Source: Candidatus Obscuribacterales bacterium (lineage in GTDB: Bacteria > Cyanobacteriota > Vampirovibrionia > Obscuribacterales > Obscuribacteraceae). From it: a DNA stretch of 64,000 nucleotides. The stretch covers positions 1-64,000 of the forward strand of contig JAGVKB010000067.1 in assembly GCA_020050835.1 (NCBI GenBank), read 5' to 3'. The stretch's first letter is position 1. Each line of letters starts with the position of its first letter. This document shows, one piece after another, positions 53,879 to 62,720 of the stretch. The notes under the pieces are model-generated. The model did no database searches. It saw only the letters and a list, made by a program, of their open reading frames with translations, and was not told the origin of the DNA. The position numbers were made by a program, and so were the translations under genes.

Positions 53879-54472
53879 TTGAATACACCCAACAAAGGAG
53901 AGATTCGCCGTCCTGAGACAAAGCGCGAACTGCCGTTGCTCAATGAACGTATACGCGACCGCGAGGTACGCTTGATCGATGAGGACGGAGCACAGTTGGG
54001 GATTATCCCAACGAGGGAAGCCTTGTCTACCGCCAAAGAAAAGGGCTTGGATTTGTTCCTGGTTCAGCCGGATGCCAGCCCGCCAGTAGCCCGAATAATG
54101 GACTACGGGCGTTACAAGTTTGAACAAGAAAAGCGCGCCCGCGAAGCCAAGAAGAAGCATCACATTGCTGATGTCAAAGAACTGAAGATGCGCTACAAGA
54201 TTGAGGATCATGACTATCAAGTCAAGCTCCGCAGCGCCCAGAAGTTCCTGCATGACGGCGATAAGATCAAAGTGTTGATCATGCTCAGAGGACGTGAAGT
54301 TCAGCATGCCAACATGGCGCTCTCCTTGATGAACCGTTTTTCAGATCAGCTAAAAGATTTAGCAATGATTGACAGGGAGCCGAAGTTGGAGGGGAAGACT
54401 GTTATAATGATCCTCTCGCCTTTACCACAGAAAGGTAAGCTGGCTGCCCCGGAGGCTAAATCCTCCGAATAA
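53879..54472 (+). CDS. infC: Translation initiation factor IF-3
   Basis: About 197 residues. The family start RRPETKRELPLLNERIRD and the blocks VRLIDEDGAQLGIIPTREAL, LFLVQPDASPPVARIMDYG and KTVIMILSPLP are clear. No ATG or GTG is available after the tRNA: the codons behind GAGGAG are ATA (53876) and TTG (53879). This fits the known use of rare start codons in infC, which lets IF-3 control its own synthesis. Followed by rpmI and rplT in the usual order. Confidence 0.93.
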   Translation: MNTPNKGEIRRPETKRELPLLNERIRDREVRLIDEDGAQLGIIPTREALSTAKEKGLDLFLVQPDASPPVARIMDYGRYKFEQEKRAREAKKKHHIADVKELKMRYKIEDHDYQVKLRSAQKFLHDGDKIKVLIMLRGREVQHANMALSLMNRFSDQLKDLAMIDREPKLEGKTVIMILSPLPQKGKLAAPEAKSSE

Positions 54473-54538
54473 TTACAGGGCACCGGTTTTGAATTCGATG
54501 AAGGCGCGGTATTCCGCGCCGCTATGGAGCAGCCCATT

Positions 54539-54748
54539 ATGCCCAAGATGAAGACCAATAAAGCCGCGGCTCGGCGATTCAAAATCACCGGAACCGGCAA
54601 GATTCTTCGGAAGCAAGCAGGAACACGTCACATCAACGAGTGGATGTCCGCCAACGTCAAGCGCAAATTGCGCGGATGGGCAGCGGTAGCCCCCGAGATG
54701 AAAAAGCATGTTCTGGAAAACTTCCCCTACCGGAAGTACCTTCGCTAG
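54539..54748 (+). CDS. rpmI: 50S ribosomal protein L35
   Basis: A 69-residue protein: [20 protein letters not shown], then [11 protein letters not shown] and ending PYRKYLR. ATG 54539 is the family start; an ATG five codons upstream is also in frame. It lies 66 nt after infC. Confidence 0.96.
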   Translation: MPKMKTNKAAARRFKITGTGKILRKQAGTRHINEWMSANVKRKLRGWAAVAPEMKKHVLENFPYRKYLR

Positions 54749-54908
54749 AAGCTGACCGCCCGGTCAGAACTTCCAAATCGCCATGCCTAAGGGACTCTCC
54801 TCTCCGATGGCCGGCACACGGATGCAACCTGAAGGCATCCGTACCAGGCAAAACTTGCCTGAATCAGTAATACAACTTCAAACCAATCAAGGAAGAAGGA
54901 GAAATTAG

Positions 54909-55268
54909 ATGTCCAGAGTAAAACGCGGTAACGTACTGCAAAAACGCCACAAGAAGATCCTTAAATACGCAAAGGGTTTCCGTGGCTCGCTTTCAACTTT
55001 ATTCATCGCCGCCAACCAGTCTGTCATGCAGGCCTGGAAGAACGCCTTTCGCGATCGCCGCAAACGCAAACGCGACTTTCGTTCTTTGTGGATCACTCGT
55101 ATCAATGCCGCCTGCAGAATGAACGGCATCAGCTATAGCCGCTTTATCAACGGGCTGCTCAAGGCTAACGTTGAAGTCAATCGCAAGATGCTGTCAGAAC
55201 TGGCAGTCAGCGATCAAGAAGCGTTCGCTAAATTAGCCGAGATCGCCAAGAAAAAAGTAGCCGTCTAG
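54909..55268 (+). CDS. rplT: 50S ribosomal protein L20
   Basis: A 119-residue protein: [61 protein letters not shown] precedes the ATG. The 160-nt gap after rpmI has two small hairpins, which could be the L20 control region known from other bacteria. A strong hairpin follows at 55388. Confidence 0.96.
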   Translation: MSRVKRGNVLQKRHKKILKYAKGFRGSLSTLFIAANQSVMQAWKNAFRDRRKRKRDFRSLWITRINAACRMNGISYSRFINGLLKANVEVNRKMLSELAVSDQEAFAKLAEIAKKKVAV

Positions 55269-55387
55269 CCGGCGCCGGCAGCGCCACCACCTACGATACC
55301 GCTCCGCATTAGGCGGACTGGTCGATTCGAGTTATTCGGCTTGAATTGTGCTTTCTGGCGGCGGCCATTACTGGTTAATTCACTAGG

Positions 55388-55423
55388 TGCAAAGTAGTCC
55401 GGGCTAACCCGGACTACTTTGCA
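55388..55423 (+). terminator. Strong hairpin after rplT
   Basis: TGCAAAGTAGTCCGGG and CCCGGACTACTTTGCA pair over 16 bp with a CTAA loop. There is no long U tract, but position and strength suggest that it ends the infC-rpmI-rplT transcript. Confidence 0.8.
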
Positions 55424-55471
55424 GTATTGACTTTCATGTAAAATGTTACCCGTTTACGAGGGACAGTATCG

Positions 55472-56761
55472 ATGAGCTCAACCATTCGCCGGCTGGTTAT
55501 CCTATTAGTATTCATCCAGATAACCGCTTGCAGCGCTGCCTACAGCGCTGATCTAGCCCCAGCCTCAGAAGCCACCGCGCAATCCGCTGCCGGCGGACTG
55601 TTTCCCCAAGCCAGCACTGACTTTGGACTCAACCTGCTCCGCGAGCTTGTGGATAAGCCAAAAAACGTGTTCATCTGCCCACTCAGCGTCCATACTGCCC
55701 TGGATATGGTCGTCACCGGTGCAGACGGTAGCACAGCTGAAGAGATGGCGCGAACGCTGGCGGTGAATAAGGACTGGTCAGCGGTTGAGCCTAGCTTCAA
55801 AAACTACCTGAACGCACTTAAAAGCGCTCCCAGCAAAGCCGTGCTCGCTCGTGGCGCCAGTGCCTCACTAAAGCTGGAGCTGGCCAACTCATTTTGGGGA
55901 CGCCAGGACATGAAGTTCCAACCAGACTTTGTGCAGCGACTGAAGAACACATTCAATGCGAGCTGCGAAGCAGTTGATTTCAAGAATCCGGAGACCATCA
56001 AACGGGTGAATTCCTGGGTCAAGGCGAAAACACAAGGCAAAATCGACTCGATCATCAAAAAGTTTCCGGACAGATGCACGTCAGTGCTGGCCAATGCAGC
56101 GTACTTCAAGGGAGCATGGGATCAGCAGTTCAAAAAGTACCTGACAAGACCCCAGAACTTTCGCCTTACCGAAACAGGCTCGCCAGTGCAAGTACCGATG
56201 ATGCACGGCGACGGCAGATACCCATATTACGAAGACTCAGAAGTTCAATCTGTCGCATTGCCTTACACTGACAGCCGCTTTTGTATGTTCGTTGTCCTGC
56301 CCAAGCCTGGCATTACATTGAATCAATTTCGTGGACTCTTGACCGGAGAAAAGTGGAGAAAGTGGACGGCAGTTGAATCACAGAAAGTCAATCTGTCATT
56401 ACCGAAATTCAAAATCAACTATGAAGTGAAGTTGAAACCTATCCTCGAGAAACTCGGCATGTCATCAGCCTTCTCAGATCTAGCCAACTTCAACAAGATG
56501 ATCATTCCCACCCCGGAAGTCGAGGGGGTCAAAATTGACGAAGTTGTCCACAAGACTTTTGTAGATGTAAATGAAGAAGGTACGGAAGCAGCAGCCGTAA
56601 CGGCAGTAATGATGGCAGAGGTTGCTTCTGCCGGTCCGGAACCGAAAGAGATGGTAGTGGACCGCCCCTTCTTCTGTGCGGTCGCCTATCACAACGAAGA
56701 AAAGAACGACAAGCCATTCCACTCAATTATCTTTGCAGGACTCGTCACCGATCCCAGGTAG
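55472..56761 (+). CDS. Serpin-family protease inhibitor, probable lipoprotein
   Basis: A 429-residue serpin. The N-terminus RLVILLVFIQITAC has a lipobox-like end (ITAC), so the mature protein may be lipid-anchored. Serpin blocks: NVFICPLSVHTALDMVVTGADG, ANAAYFKGAWDQQF, MHGDGRYPYYED and the C-terminal DRPFFCAVAYHNEE. The hinge NEEGTEAAAVTAV has the small residues of an inhibitory serpin. Counting from the hinge, the scissile bond lies near VMMAEVASAG, in a loop about four residues longer than that of alpha-1-antitrypsin. It could protect the cell against serine or cysteine proteases outside. Confidence 0.9.
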   Translation: MSSTIRRLVILLVFIQITACSAAYSADLAPASEATAQSAAGGLFPQASTDFGLNLLRELVDKPKNVFICPLSVHTALDMVVTGADGSTAEEMARTLAVNKDWSAVEPSFKNYLNALKSAPSKAVLARGASASLKLELANSFWGRQDMKFQPDFVQRLKNTFNASCEAVDFKNPETIKRVNSWVKAKTQGKIDSIIKKFPDRCTSVLANAAYFKGAWDQQFKKYLTRPQNFRLTETGSPVQVPMMHGDGRYPYYEDSEVQSVALPYTDSRFCMFVVLPKPGITLNQFRGLLTGEKWRKWTAVESQKVNLSLPKFKINYEVKLKPILEKLGMSSAFSDLANFNKMIIPTPEVEGVKIDEVVHKTFVDVNEEGTEAAAVTAVMMAEVASAGPEPKEMVVDRPFFCAVAYHNEEKNDKPFHSIIFAGLVTDPR

Positions 56762-56849
56762 CGCCAGAGGCACTCCCCGACTCGATCAACCGATTGAGGC
56801 TCGCTTCGACCAGCTGTGCTGGATCGCGTGAGACACAGCGATAAGAGGT

Positions 56850-58445
56850 CTAACTCTCCGCCCCCTTATCGCTGGCGTCTTCTTCCAGCTGATGCATTTC
56901 TCTAAGAGCCTTCTTGACTATTTTGCCGCTCCCAGTCTTTGGAAGCTCACCGACGAAGTACACTTGCTTGGGTGATTTGTAGGCCGCCAGCCGGCTGCGC
57001 ACGAAAGTCAGCAGCTCAGACTCGGTCACTTCATGCTGATCGCGCCTCACCACAGCCGCCGTTACTGCTTCACCCCACTGTGTACTTGGCACTCCGAACA
57101 CTGCGCATTCCAGAACGGCTGGATGCTCGTAAATGACATGCTCCACCTCTGTCGAGTAAACATTTTCACCGCCGGTGATGATCATGTCTTTCTTCCGGTC
57201 TACGATATTTACGTAGCCTTCCGAGTCAATCACCGCCAGATCACCGGTGTGCAACCAGCCATTCTTGATGGTCTCGGCCGTGACCGCCGGCTTTCGCCAG
57301 TAGCCGGCAGTTACGGTCGGACCTTTCACTATGATTTCGCCCACTTCTCGATCGTCGGCTTTGACCGGGCTGCCGTCCTCGCGCACCACTTTCAATTCGA
57401 CGGCGATAAACGGTCGCCCGGTACGGCTCTTGATCGCCAGTTGCTGGTCGGCAGGCAACTGCTTCAGATGCGACTTCAAACAGCTGAGAGTTAGATAGGG
57501 ACTCGTTTCGGTCATACCATAAGTCTGGGTGTAGTCGCAGTCGAATCTGGCGACGATTCGTCTGACCGTCTCCGGAGCAATCGGAGCGCCACCAGATAGA
57601 ATCATCCGCAAACTCGAATAATCATAATCGCCTGCCTTTTGATCACTAACCAAGGCTGTCAACATGGTAGGAACGAGATTGCTTACCGTTATCCTTTCTC
57701 GCTCCAGACATTCCAGCACATAGTCAGCCCGGAAATAAGGTACGAACACATGCTTGGCGCCAACCCAGGTCATGGCGAAAGTTGCCCAGGCATCGGCGAG
57801 ATGAAACATCGGCGCTGCATGCAACCAGGTATCGGTATCCGACAAACCCAGCTCAGCGACAGCGCTCAGAGCATGAAACGAGACATTGCCGTGGGTCAGC
57901 ATCACCCCTTTGGCATTGCCGGTAGTGCCGCTTGTATAGTAGAGCTGCGCGAGATCAGCCTCAGAGAGGCAAGGCAGCTCCGGCTCTCCGTCTGCCTGAT
58001 TCGCCAACTCCATTTCATACCTGAGCGACCCCAGATTCAATTCCGGACAAGCGCCGGAACCGGTCCAGAAAACAGATTTTACCTTGGTACCGCTTGCCAG
58101 CGCCGCTTCGACCTGACCGGCAAAATCGGTGTGCGCAATCAGCACCATCGCTTCAGAATCGTTCAAAATGGCCGACACTTCCAAGGCGGCCAACCGAAAG
58201 TTGATCGGCACTAGCACCGCACCGGACAAAGCGCAAGCATAATACGCTTCCATGAACTGGTGCCCGTTCGGCGCAAGGATTGCCACCCGGTCACCTTTGC
58301 CGACTCCCCTTATGGTCAGCAGCTTGATCGCCCGAAAGACTCGCTGCCCGAATTGCCTGTACGTAAACCGCTTCTGCGACTCGACTAATGCTTCGCGGTC
58401 AGGCCAGAGCGTAAGCGCCTTGTGAAACGACAGAGAAAGAGACAT
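56850..58445 (-). CDS. Acyl-CoA ligase (AMP-forming, FadD-like)
   Basis: A 531-residue protein. The P-loop YYTSGTTGNAKGVMLTH, the block QTYGMTETSP, NGWLHTGDLAVID and the C-terminal lysine in LPKTGSGKIVKKALR are the AMP-forming ligase hallmarks. The length and motifs fit the medium/long-chain fatty acid or aryl-acid subgroup; the substrate cannot be read. ATG 58445 lies 3 nt after the stop of the small membrane protein, so translation is coupled. Confidence 0.9.
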   Translation of the reverse strand: MSLSLSFHKALTLWPDREALVESQKRFTYRQFGQRVFRAIKLLTIRGVGKGDRVAILAPNGHQFMEAYYACALSGAVLVPINFRLAALEVSAILNDSEAMVLIAHTDFAGQVEAALASGTKVKSVFWTGSGACPELNLGSLRYEMELANQADGEPELPCLSEADLAQLYYTSGTTGNAKGVMLTHGNVSFHALSAVAELGLSDTDTWLHAAPMFHLADAWATFAMTWVGAKHVFVPYFRADYVLECLERERITVSNLVPTMLTALVSDQKAGDYDYSSLRMILSGGAPIAPETVRRIVARFDCDYTQTYGMTETSPYLTLSCLKSHLKQLPADQQLAIKSRTGRPFIAVELKVVREDGSPVKADDREVGEIIVKGPTVTAGYWRKPAVTAETIKNGWLHTGDLAVIDSEGYVNIVDRKKDMIITGGENVYSTEVEHVIYEHPAVLECAVFGVPSTQWGEAVTAAVVRRDQHEVTESELLTFVRSRLAAYKSPKQVYFVGELPKTGSGKIVKKALREMHQLEEDASDKGAES

Positions 58446-58448
58446 CAG

Positions 58449-58712
58449 CTACCTTGCTCCTGCGGGTACGAATATAGAGACAACCGCATGCAACAGACGG
58501 CCACCGTCTAGCAATGCCATAAATGCCGCAATCAGCCCCAATGTGAGATACAATCCGAAAACGCCCAATTTGACGTTGGCAAACTGAATGAACCGGTGGA
58601 ACAGATCTCCGGCATAGCAGAACGCCACAAACACCAGAAACCACAGAAGCACAGAGCCGATATAGGCAAAGAGCGCTTCCCTGAAATTGTGAACGAAATG
58701 AACCGCCGTCAT
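58449..58712 (-). CDS. Small membrane protein coupled to acyl-CoA ligase
   Basis: An 87-residue protein with two hydrophobic helices (about 15-38 and 48-70). AGAGAGG precedes ATG 58712. No family is recognised; coupling to the ligase gene suggests that it may position the enzyme or fatty acid at the membrane. Confidence 0.65.
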   Translation of the reverse strand: MTAVHFVHNFREALFAYIGSVLLWFLVFVAFCYAGDLFHRFIQFANVKLGVFGLYLTLGLIAAFMALLDGGRLLHAVVSIFVPAGAR

Positions 58713-58879
58713 TCGGACCTCTCTAGATGGTGCTTAGCGTTAGGCACTCAGACAGATTGGATTTGCTGCATCTAGTTTTACCTGGTGTAAGCAACATTCT
58801 TCAAGCCGGGCGCAATCATCCTTGATGCAAAAGTCTCACCGCTTTGACTTTGCTGCCCTATCAAGATAAAGTTTCGGTC

Positions 58880-59698
58880 ATGAAAATCACAACGATTATC
58901 AGCGATTCCAATCCGCTCTTAAAAATGGTGCGCGGACTTCAAAGCAGAAGTCAACGAGAAAAGTCGGGCTTGTTCTTGATCGAAGGCACAAAGCTAGTCG
59001 CCGAGGCATTATCAAAGAGCATCCGAATCAAGGATGTGCTGGTCAGTCAAACTTTCCTGCAGGAAAGGCTGAAAGAGCTGCAAGCCGCAAGCATAACGGA
59101 ACTTTCAGTGGTGGACGATCAGCGCTTTAGCCAGCTGGTAACAACCGAAGGACCTTGCGGGATTGTAGCAATCGCCCGCATTCCGCGCTGCAACGAAGGC
59201 GACCTCTTCGCCTGCCAGGCACCACTGGTGGTAATCGCCGAAGCGATTCAGGACCCGGGGAACCTAGGAACAATGATCAGAACAGCACTGGCTGCCAACG
59301 CAAGCGGCATGATCCTTACCAAAGGCACCGTCGACAGATTCAACCCGAAGGTGGTCAGAGCAGCAGCCGGAGCACTCTTTGTGATGCCGATTGTGGCCGA
59401 GATCGCCTCGGCTCAAGCATTGGATTTAGTCAACAAGCATGGATTGACTGTGATCGCCTGCGAACCGACAGCCCAGACTCTCTACTGGGAAACAGATATG
59501 ACCGGACCGACCGCGCTCGTATTCGGCAACGAAGGACAAGGATTTTCCCAGCCAATTCTAACGCAGAGCGCGCAAACAGTGGCGATTCCAATGAATGATT
59601 GCAGCGAGTCGCTGAATGTTGCGATCGCCGCCGGAGTAATATTGTTTGGTGCCGCCGAGCAGCGATTTAAGGCAGCATTTTCAACGGGCAGGCGGTGA
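58880..59698 (+). CDS. SpoU/TrmH-family RNA 2'-O-methyltransferase
   Basis: A 272-residue protein from ATG 58880. The N-terminal substrate-binding part (SGLFLIEGTKLVAEAL) is followed by the SPOUT knot: VIAEAIQDPGNLGTMIRTALA, ALVFGNEGQGFSQ and IPMNDCSESLNVAIAAGVILF. It methylates a ribose in rRNA or tRNA using SAM; the target cannot be read. tatC starts 13 nt after its stop. Confidence 0.9.
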   Translation: MKITTIISDSNPLLKMVRGLQSRSQREKSGLFLIEGTKLVAEALSKSIRIKDVLVSQTFLQERLKELQAASITELSVVDDQRFSQLVTTEGPCGIVAIARIPRCNEGDLFACQAPLVVIAEAIQDPGNLGTMIRTALAANASGMILTKGTVDRFNPKVVRAAAGALFVMPIVAEIASAQALDLVNKHGLTVIACEPTAQTLYWETDMTGPTALVFGNEGQGFSQPILTQSAQTVAIPMNDCSESLNVAIAAGVILFGAAEQRFKAAFSTGRR

Positions 59699-59711
59699 TG
59701 ACGCTGATAAA

Positions 59712-60557
59712 ATGACAGCAAGTGAAAGCGTGAATAGATTGGAATCCGAGCCCTTGTCGCAAGTAGAAGAGTCCACGCATACGGACAGTCAGGTCAATCA
59801 ACCTGCAACTCCGGAACATCGGCTTGAGCCAGCCGGAAAGCCACCAGAGACCGAGTCGGAAGGCTCGGTGATGACGGTTGTCGAGCACCTCGACGAACTG
59901 CGCATTCGCTTGATTCGCTCCTTGGTCGCGATTTTAATCGGCTTCGGCATCGGGCTGCTCGTCGCCAAGGAGATCGTTCGCTGGCTGGAATTGCCGGCCG
60001 GCAATATTCAATTCCAAGCGCTTTCGCTCGAAGAGCCTCTTCTGGTTTACTTCAAGGTCGCCTTTTATAGCGGCTTGGTGATCGCCAGCCCCTACCTCCT
60101 GTTGGAGGTGAGCCGGTTCATCTCACCTGGCCTCAACAAGCGCGAGCGGCAGGTGCTCGCCCCGATCGTCATCGGCGGTCCGGTCCTGTTTGTCGCCGGC
60201 GCAGCGTTCGCCTACTACTGCGTTCTGCCCCCGATGCTGCATTTCTTCGGCTCATTCGGGCAAGGAATGACGATGCTCAATCAACGGCTGGACTTCTATA
60301 TCTCCTTAGTGTCGACTGTCCTTCTATACATGGGGCTTTGCTTCCAACTGCCGATCATCATCTTTGCTCTCTCATTTACCGGGCTTGTCAACTCGAGAAT
60401 GCTCCTCAAGATCTGGCGTTATGCAGTTTTTGGAGCAACCGTGCTGGCGGCGGTGATCACACCCGATCCAACCGCGTTCTCGATGTTAATAGTGATGTCA
60501 GCGCTGGTCGGGCTCTATTTCTTGTCGATCTTACTATTGAAGCTTTTCGGACGTTAA
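59712..60557 (+). CDS. tatC: Sec-independent translocase TatC
   Basis: A 281-residue protein from ATG 59712. A 55-residue acidic N-terminal extension precedes the family start (MTVVEHLDELRIRLIRSL). The six membrane helices and the loops EPLLVYFKVAFYSGL, SRFISPGLNKRERQ and ITPDPTAFSML are typical. TatC recognises twin-arginine signal peptides. No tatA or tatB gene is adjacent. Confidence 0.94.
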   Translation: MTASESVNRLESEPLSQVEESTHTDSQVNQPATPEHRLEPAGKPPETESEGSVMTVVEHLDELRIRLIRSLVAILIGFGIGLLVAKEIVRWLELPAGNIQFQALSLEEPLLVYFKVAFYSGLVIASPYLLLEVSRFISPGLNKRERQVLAPIVIGGPVLFVAGAAFAYYCVLPPMLHFFGSFGQGMTMLNQRLDFYISLVSTVLLYMGLCFQLPIIIFALSFTGLVNSRMLLKIWRYAVFGATVLAAVITPDPTAFSMLIVMSALVGLYFLSILLLKLFGR

Positions 60558-60799
60558 GAAGGCCGGCTATTGCTTTAAAACTTGCCGGTTAACTTTCATC
60601 TTCACCGCCTGCGACCGGCGAAGAACCTAAAACAGCCCGCAAAATATAGATAACCCATACAAATTTATAGGGATAGCTAGCATTAGACCGAAGTAGTCAA
60701 GAATATGATGAATAATATCGGGCTAATCTCCTTGTCGCTGTGCGCGAATCAGAGATTAAGTTGCGCTTGTGCGGCGGTTCAAGAATTTCCAGGTGAGTT

Positions 60800-61198
60800 A
60801 TGTTTGCTGAAACACATTCCCATTTTTTGGGTCAGATTCTCTGTTGCGATCCCGAACCTGACTCTCGAAACAAGACGACCGAGAAGCTAATCGGCTTCGG
60901 ATACGACGTACTGGCCACTGGCAATCCGAAAATCGCCTCGGCAATGGCTCAGGAAAAGCCATTTTCAGCCCTGGTGATCGCTGTTCAAGAGATCAATCTC
61001 GGACTGCTGTCAGTTATGGTGGAAGCTCGCCGTCATAATTCGCGATTGCCGATCTTGGTGCTCTTGTCCGAGGGTGTGCGAGGCAATATCCCAACTGGAC
61101 TGGCTGACGTCGTCCTGGTTAACCCGAGCGACAGAGCTGTGGCAGAATCATTGCGAGCACTGACTGAAGTCTGGCAACTTGCCAGCCTGGCTAGTTGA
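60800..61198 (+). CDS. Receiver-like domain protein lacking the phosphoacceptor
   Basis: A 132-residue stand-alone protein with a receiver-like fold: first strand ILCCDPEPDS, then helices and the strand ALVIAVQEIN where the phosphoacceptor Asp should be; it is Ala/Val here. The conserved lysine near the end is also replaced (VLVNPSD). It probably acts by binding rather than by phosphorylation. A ribosome site AGGTGAG precedes the ATG. Confidence 0.65.
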   Translation: MFAETHSHFLGQILCCDPEPDSRNKTTEKLIGFGYDVLATGNPKIASAMAQEKPFSALVIAVQEINLGLLSVMVEARRHNSRLPILVLLSEGVRGNIPTGLADVVLVNPSDRAVAESLRALTEVWQLASLAS

Positions 61199-61348
61199 GA
61201 TTTGGTAAAAGAAAGCAACGGCAAGGGTTCCAGACAAGGGATCCTTGCTTGACATTTTCTCCAGTAACGAACGTCACCGAAAGGCAGTCAACTAACAGCT
61301 GCCAGCCAAGCGGGCAAAGCCACAGCCAAACTGTGCTAGGCTTGCCCC

Positions 61349-62509
61349 ATGTCACCGAACTGGGCACCACTGGACGCTTTGAACCTTCTTTTCCTGCCCT
61401 TGATGGTGGTAACGGCCGGGCAGTGTTACAAGCATTGGGGTTCGCTCTGGGATGCGGAGTTGACCGCCGCCGACCGCCAACTCCTGCAGCAAGCGGTGAT
61501 CTTTGTCTTGCTGCCGGTCGTAGTGCTCTGCCACGAACTCGGTCATGTTGCAGCGATTAAATTTTTTGGCGGCACCATAAAGGAGTTTCATTACGCCTTC
61601 CAGTCCGGCTACGTCGTTCCCGGGCAAAGCTTTCCGCCCGATCAAACCATCTGGCTCTACTTTTCCGGAAATCTTGTCCAGATCCTGATGGGAGTGGCGG
61701 CCGGGCTTTTAGCATTGCTAAGCAATTCACCGCCGATAGTGGCAATGCTGGTCTATCTGGCACTGTGGTCCGTCGGCGGCACTGTTATCGTTTATGCACT
61801 GCTTTCCTTGACCGGACTCTACGGCGACTGGATCAATATCTATTCTTATGGGCTCTCCCCACTGGTCTTAGCGATCGGCGCTTTTCAATTGACCATGGCG
61901 GCTTTGGTTTTCTGGTGCCTATACGGCGAGTTGCCAAAATTCTGGTTTATCGGCAAGGTCAACCACAGTTGGAGAGATGAAGTAACACAACTAAAGGAGC
62001 AGGTGACTCGCTATCCGTCCGCCGAGAACTGGCTTCATCTGGCCTGGTCCTGCTTCGGACAGGGACTCTTTCGTACTAGCGAGCGCTTTCTTAGCAAAGC
62101 CGGACAATTGGCCCCGGAATCACCGGCAGTAAAAATTCTGGAGGCGACCACGGCGGACCGCAAGGGAAACCTCGATTACGCAATTGAATGTTACGAAAGA
62201 TTGGCAGAGCTGAACTCGCTGCCTGCGCGACAGCGCGAGGTTATATTGCTGGAGCTGGCCAACTGCCAATCCAAACAAGGAAACGCCATCGCAGCATTGA
62301 AAACCTATAATCAAGCTGTCGTGGAATCGCCACACTTAGCCGATCCCCATTACTACCGCGGAGTCCTGCTTGGCAACGCCGGTCAATTTCACGAAGCCGA
62401 AGCAGAGCTTAAAATGTCCCTGCTCCTGGAGTGGCTTGACAAGTCGCTGCCAAGCACCGTTCCGGCACGGCTGCTATCCATCAAAACGAAACAATTACCG
62501 AAGCAATAA
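61349..62509 (+). CDS. M50-like membrane metalloprotease fused to TPR domain
   Basis: A 386-residue protein. A membrane helix carries the zinc motif HELGH at residues 62-66. Further helices follow, and a possible third ligand is Asp160 in YGDWINIY, in place of the usual NxxPxxDG. Residues about 215-370 hold four TPR units (FGQGLFRTSERFLSKAG, GNLDYAIECYERLAEL, GNAIAALKTYNQAV, GQFHEAEAELKMSL). Site-2-type proteases cleave membrane proteins; the TPR part may bind partners in the cytoplasm. Confidence 0.75.
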   Translation: MSPNWAPLDALNLLFLPLMVVTAGQCYKHWGSLWDAELTAADRQLLQQAVIFVLLPVVVLCHELGHVAAIKFFGGTIKEFHYAFQSGYVVPGQSFPPDQTIWLYFSGNLVQILMGVAAGLLALLSNSPPIVAMLVYLALWSVGGTVIVYALLSLTGLYGDWINIYSYGLSPLVLAIGAFQLTMAALVFWCLYGELPKFWFIGKVNHSWRDEVTQLKEQVTRYPSAENWLHLAWSCFGQGLFRTSERFLSKAGQLAPESPAVKILEATTADRKGNLDYAIECYERLAELNSLPARQREVILLELANCQSKQGNAIAALKTYNQAVVESPHLADPHYYRGVLLGNAGQFHEAEAELKMSLLLEWLDKSLPSTVPARLLSIKTKQLPKQ

Positions 62510-62518
62510 TTTTCTTTC

Positions 62519-62556
62519 AGGCTTGTCAGTATTGACCACACTATAATGACAAGCCT
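62519..62556 (+). promoter_or_regulatory. Inverted repeat spanning a TATAAT box upstream of the gene at 62721
   Basis: AGGCTTGTCA (62519-62528) and TGACAAGCCT (62547-62556) are perfect inverted repeats flanking 18 nt that include TATAAT (62542-62547). It may be an operator on the promoter of the next gene, or the terminator of the previous one; it lies just after the stop at 62509. Confidence 0.5.
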
Positions 62557-62720
62557 TCCTGGGTAGTCTCTGGAAATTGGAAGAGCCGCTCCTGAGATAA
62601 TGGACGCCGAACTGAAAACGGTGGACATTGAAAAAATCGAGCCCGTTGCGCTCGAACAGATAAAATGATGCCGACCAGCAGCCTGGAATCAGATTGCAAT
62701 CGAATGGAAGCTTTCAAGTT

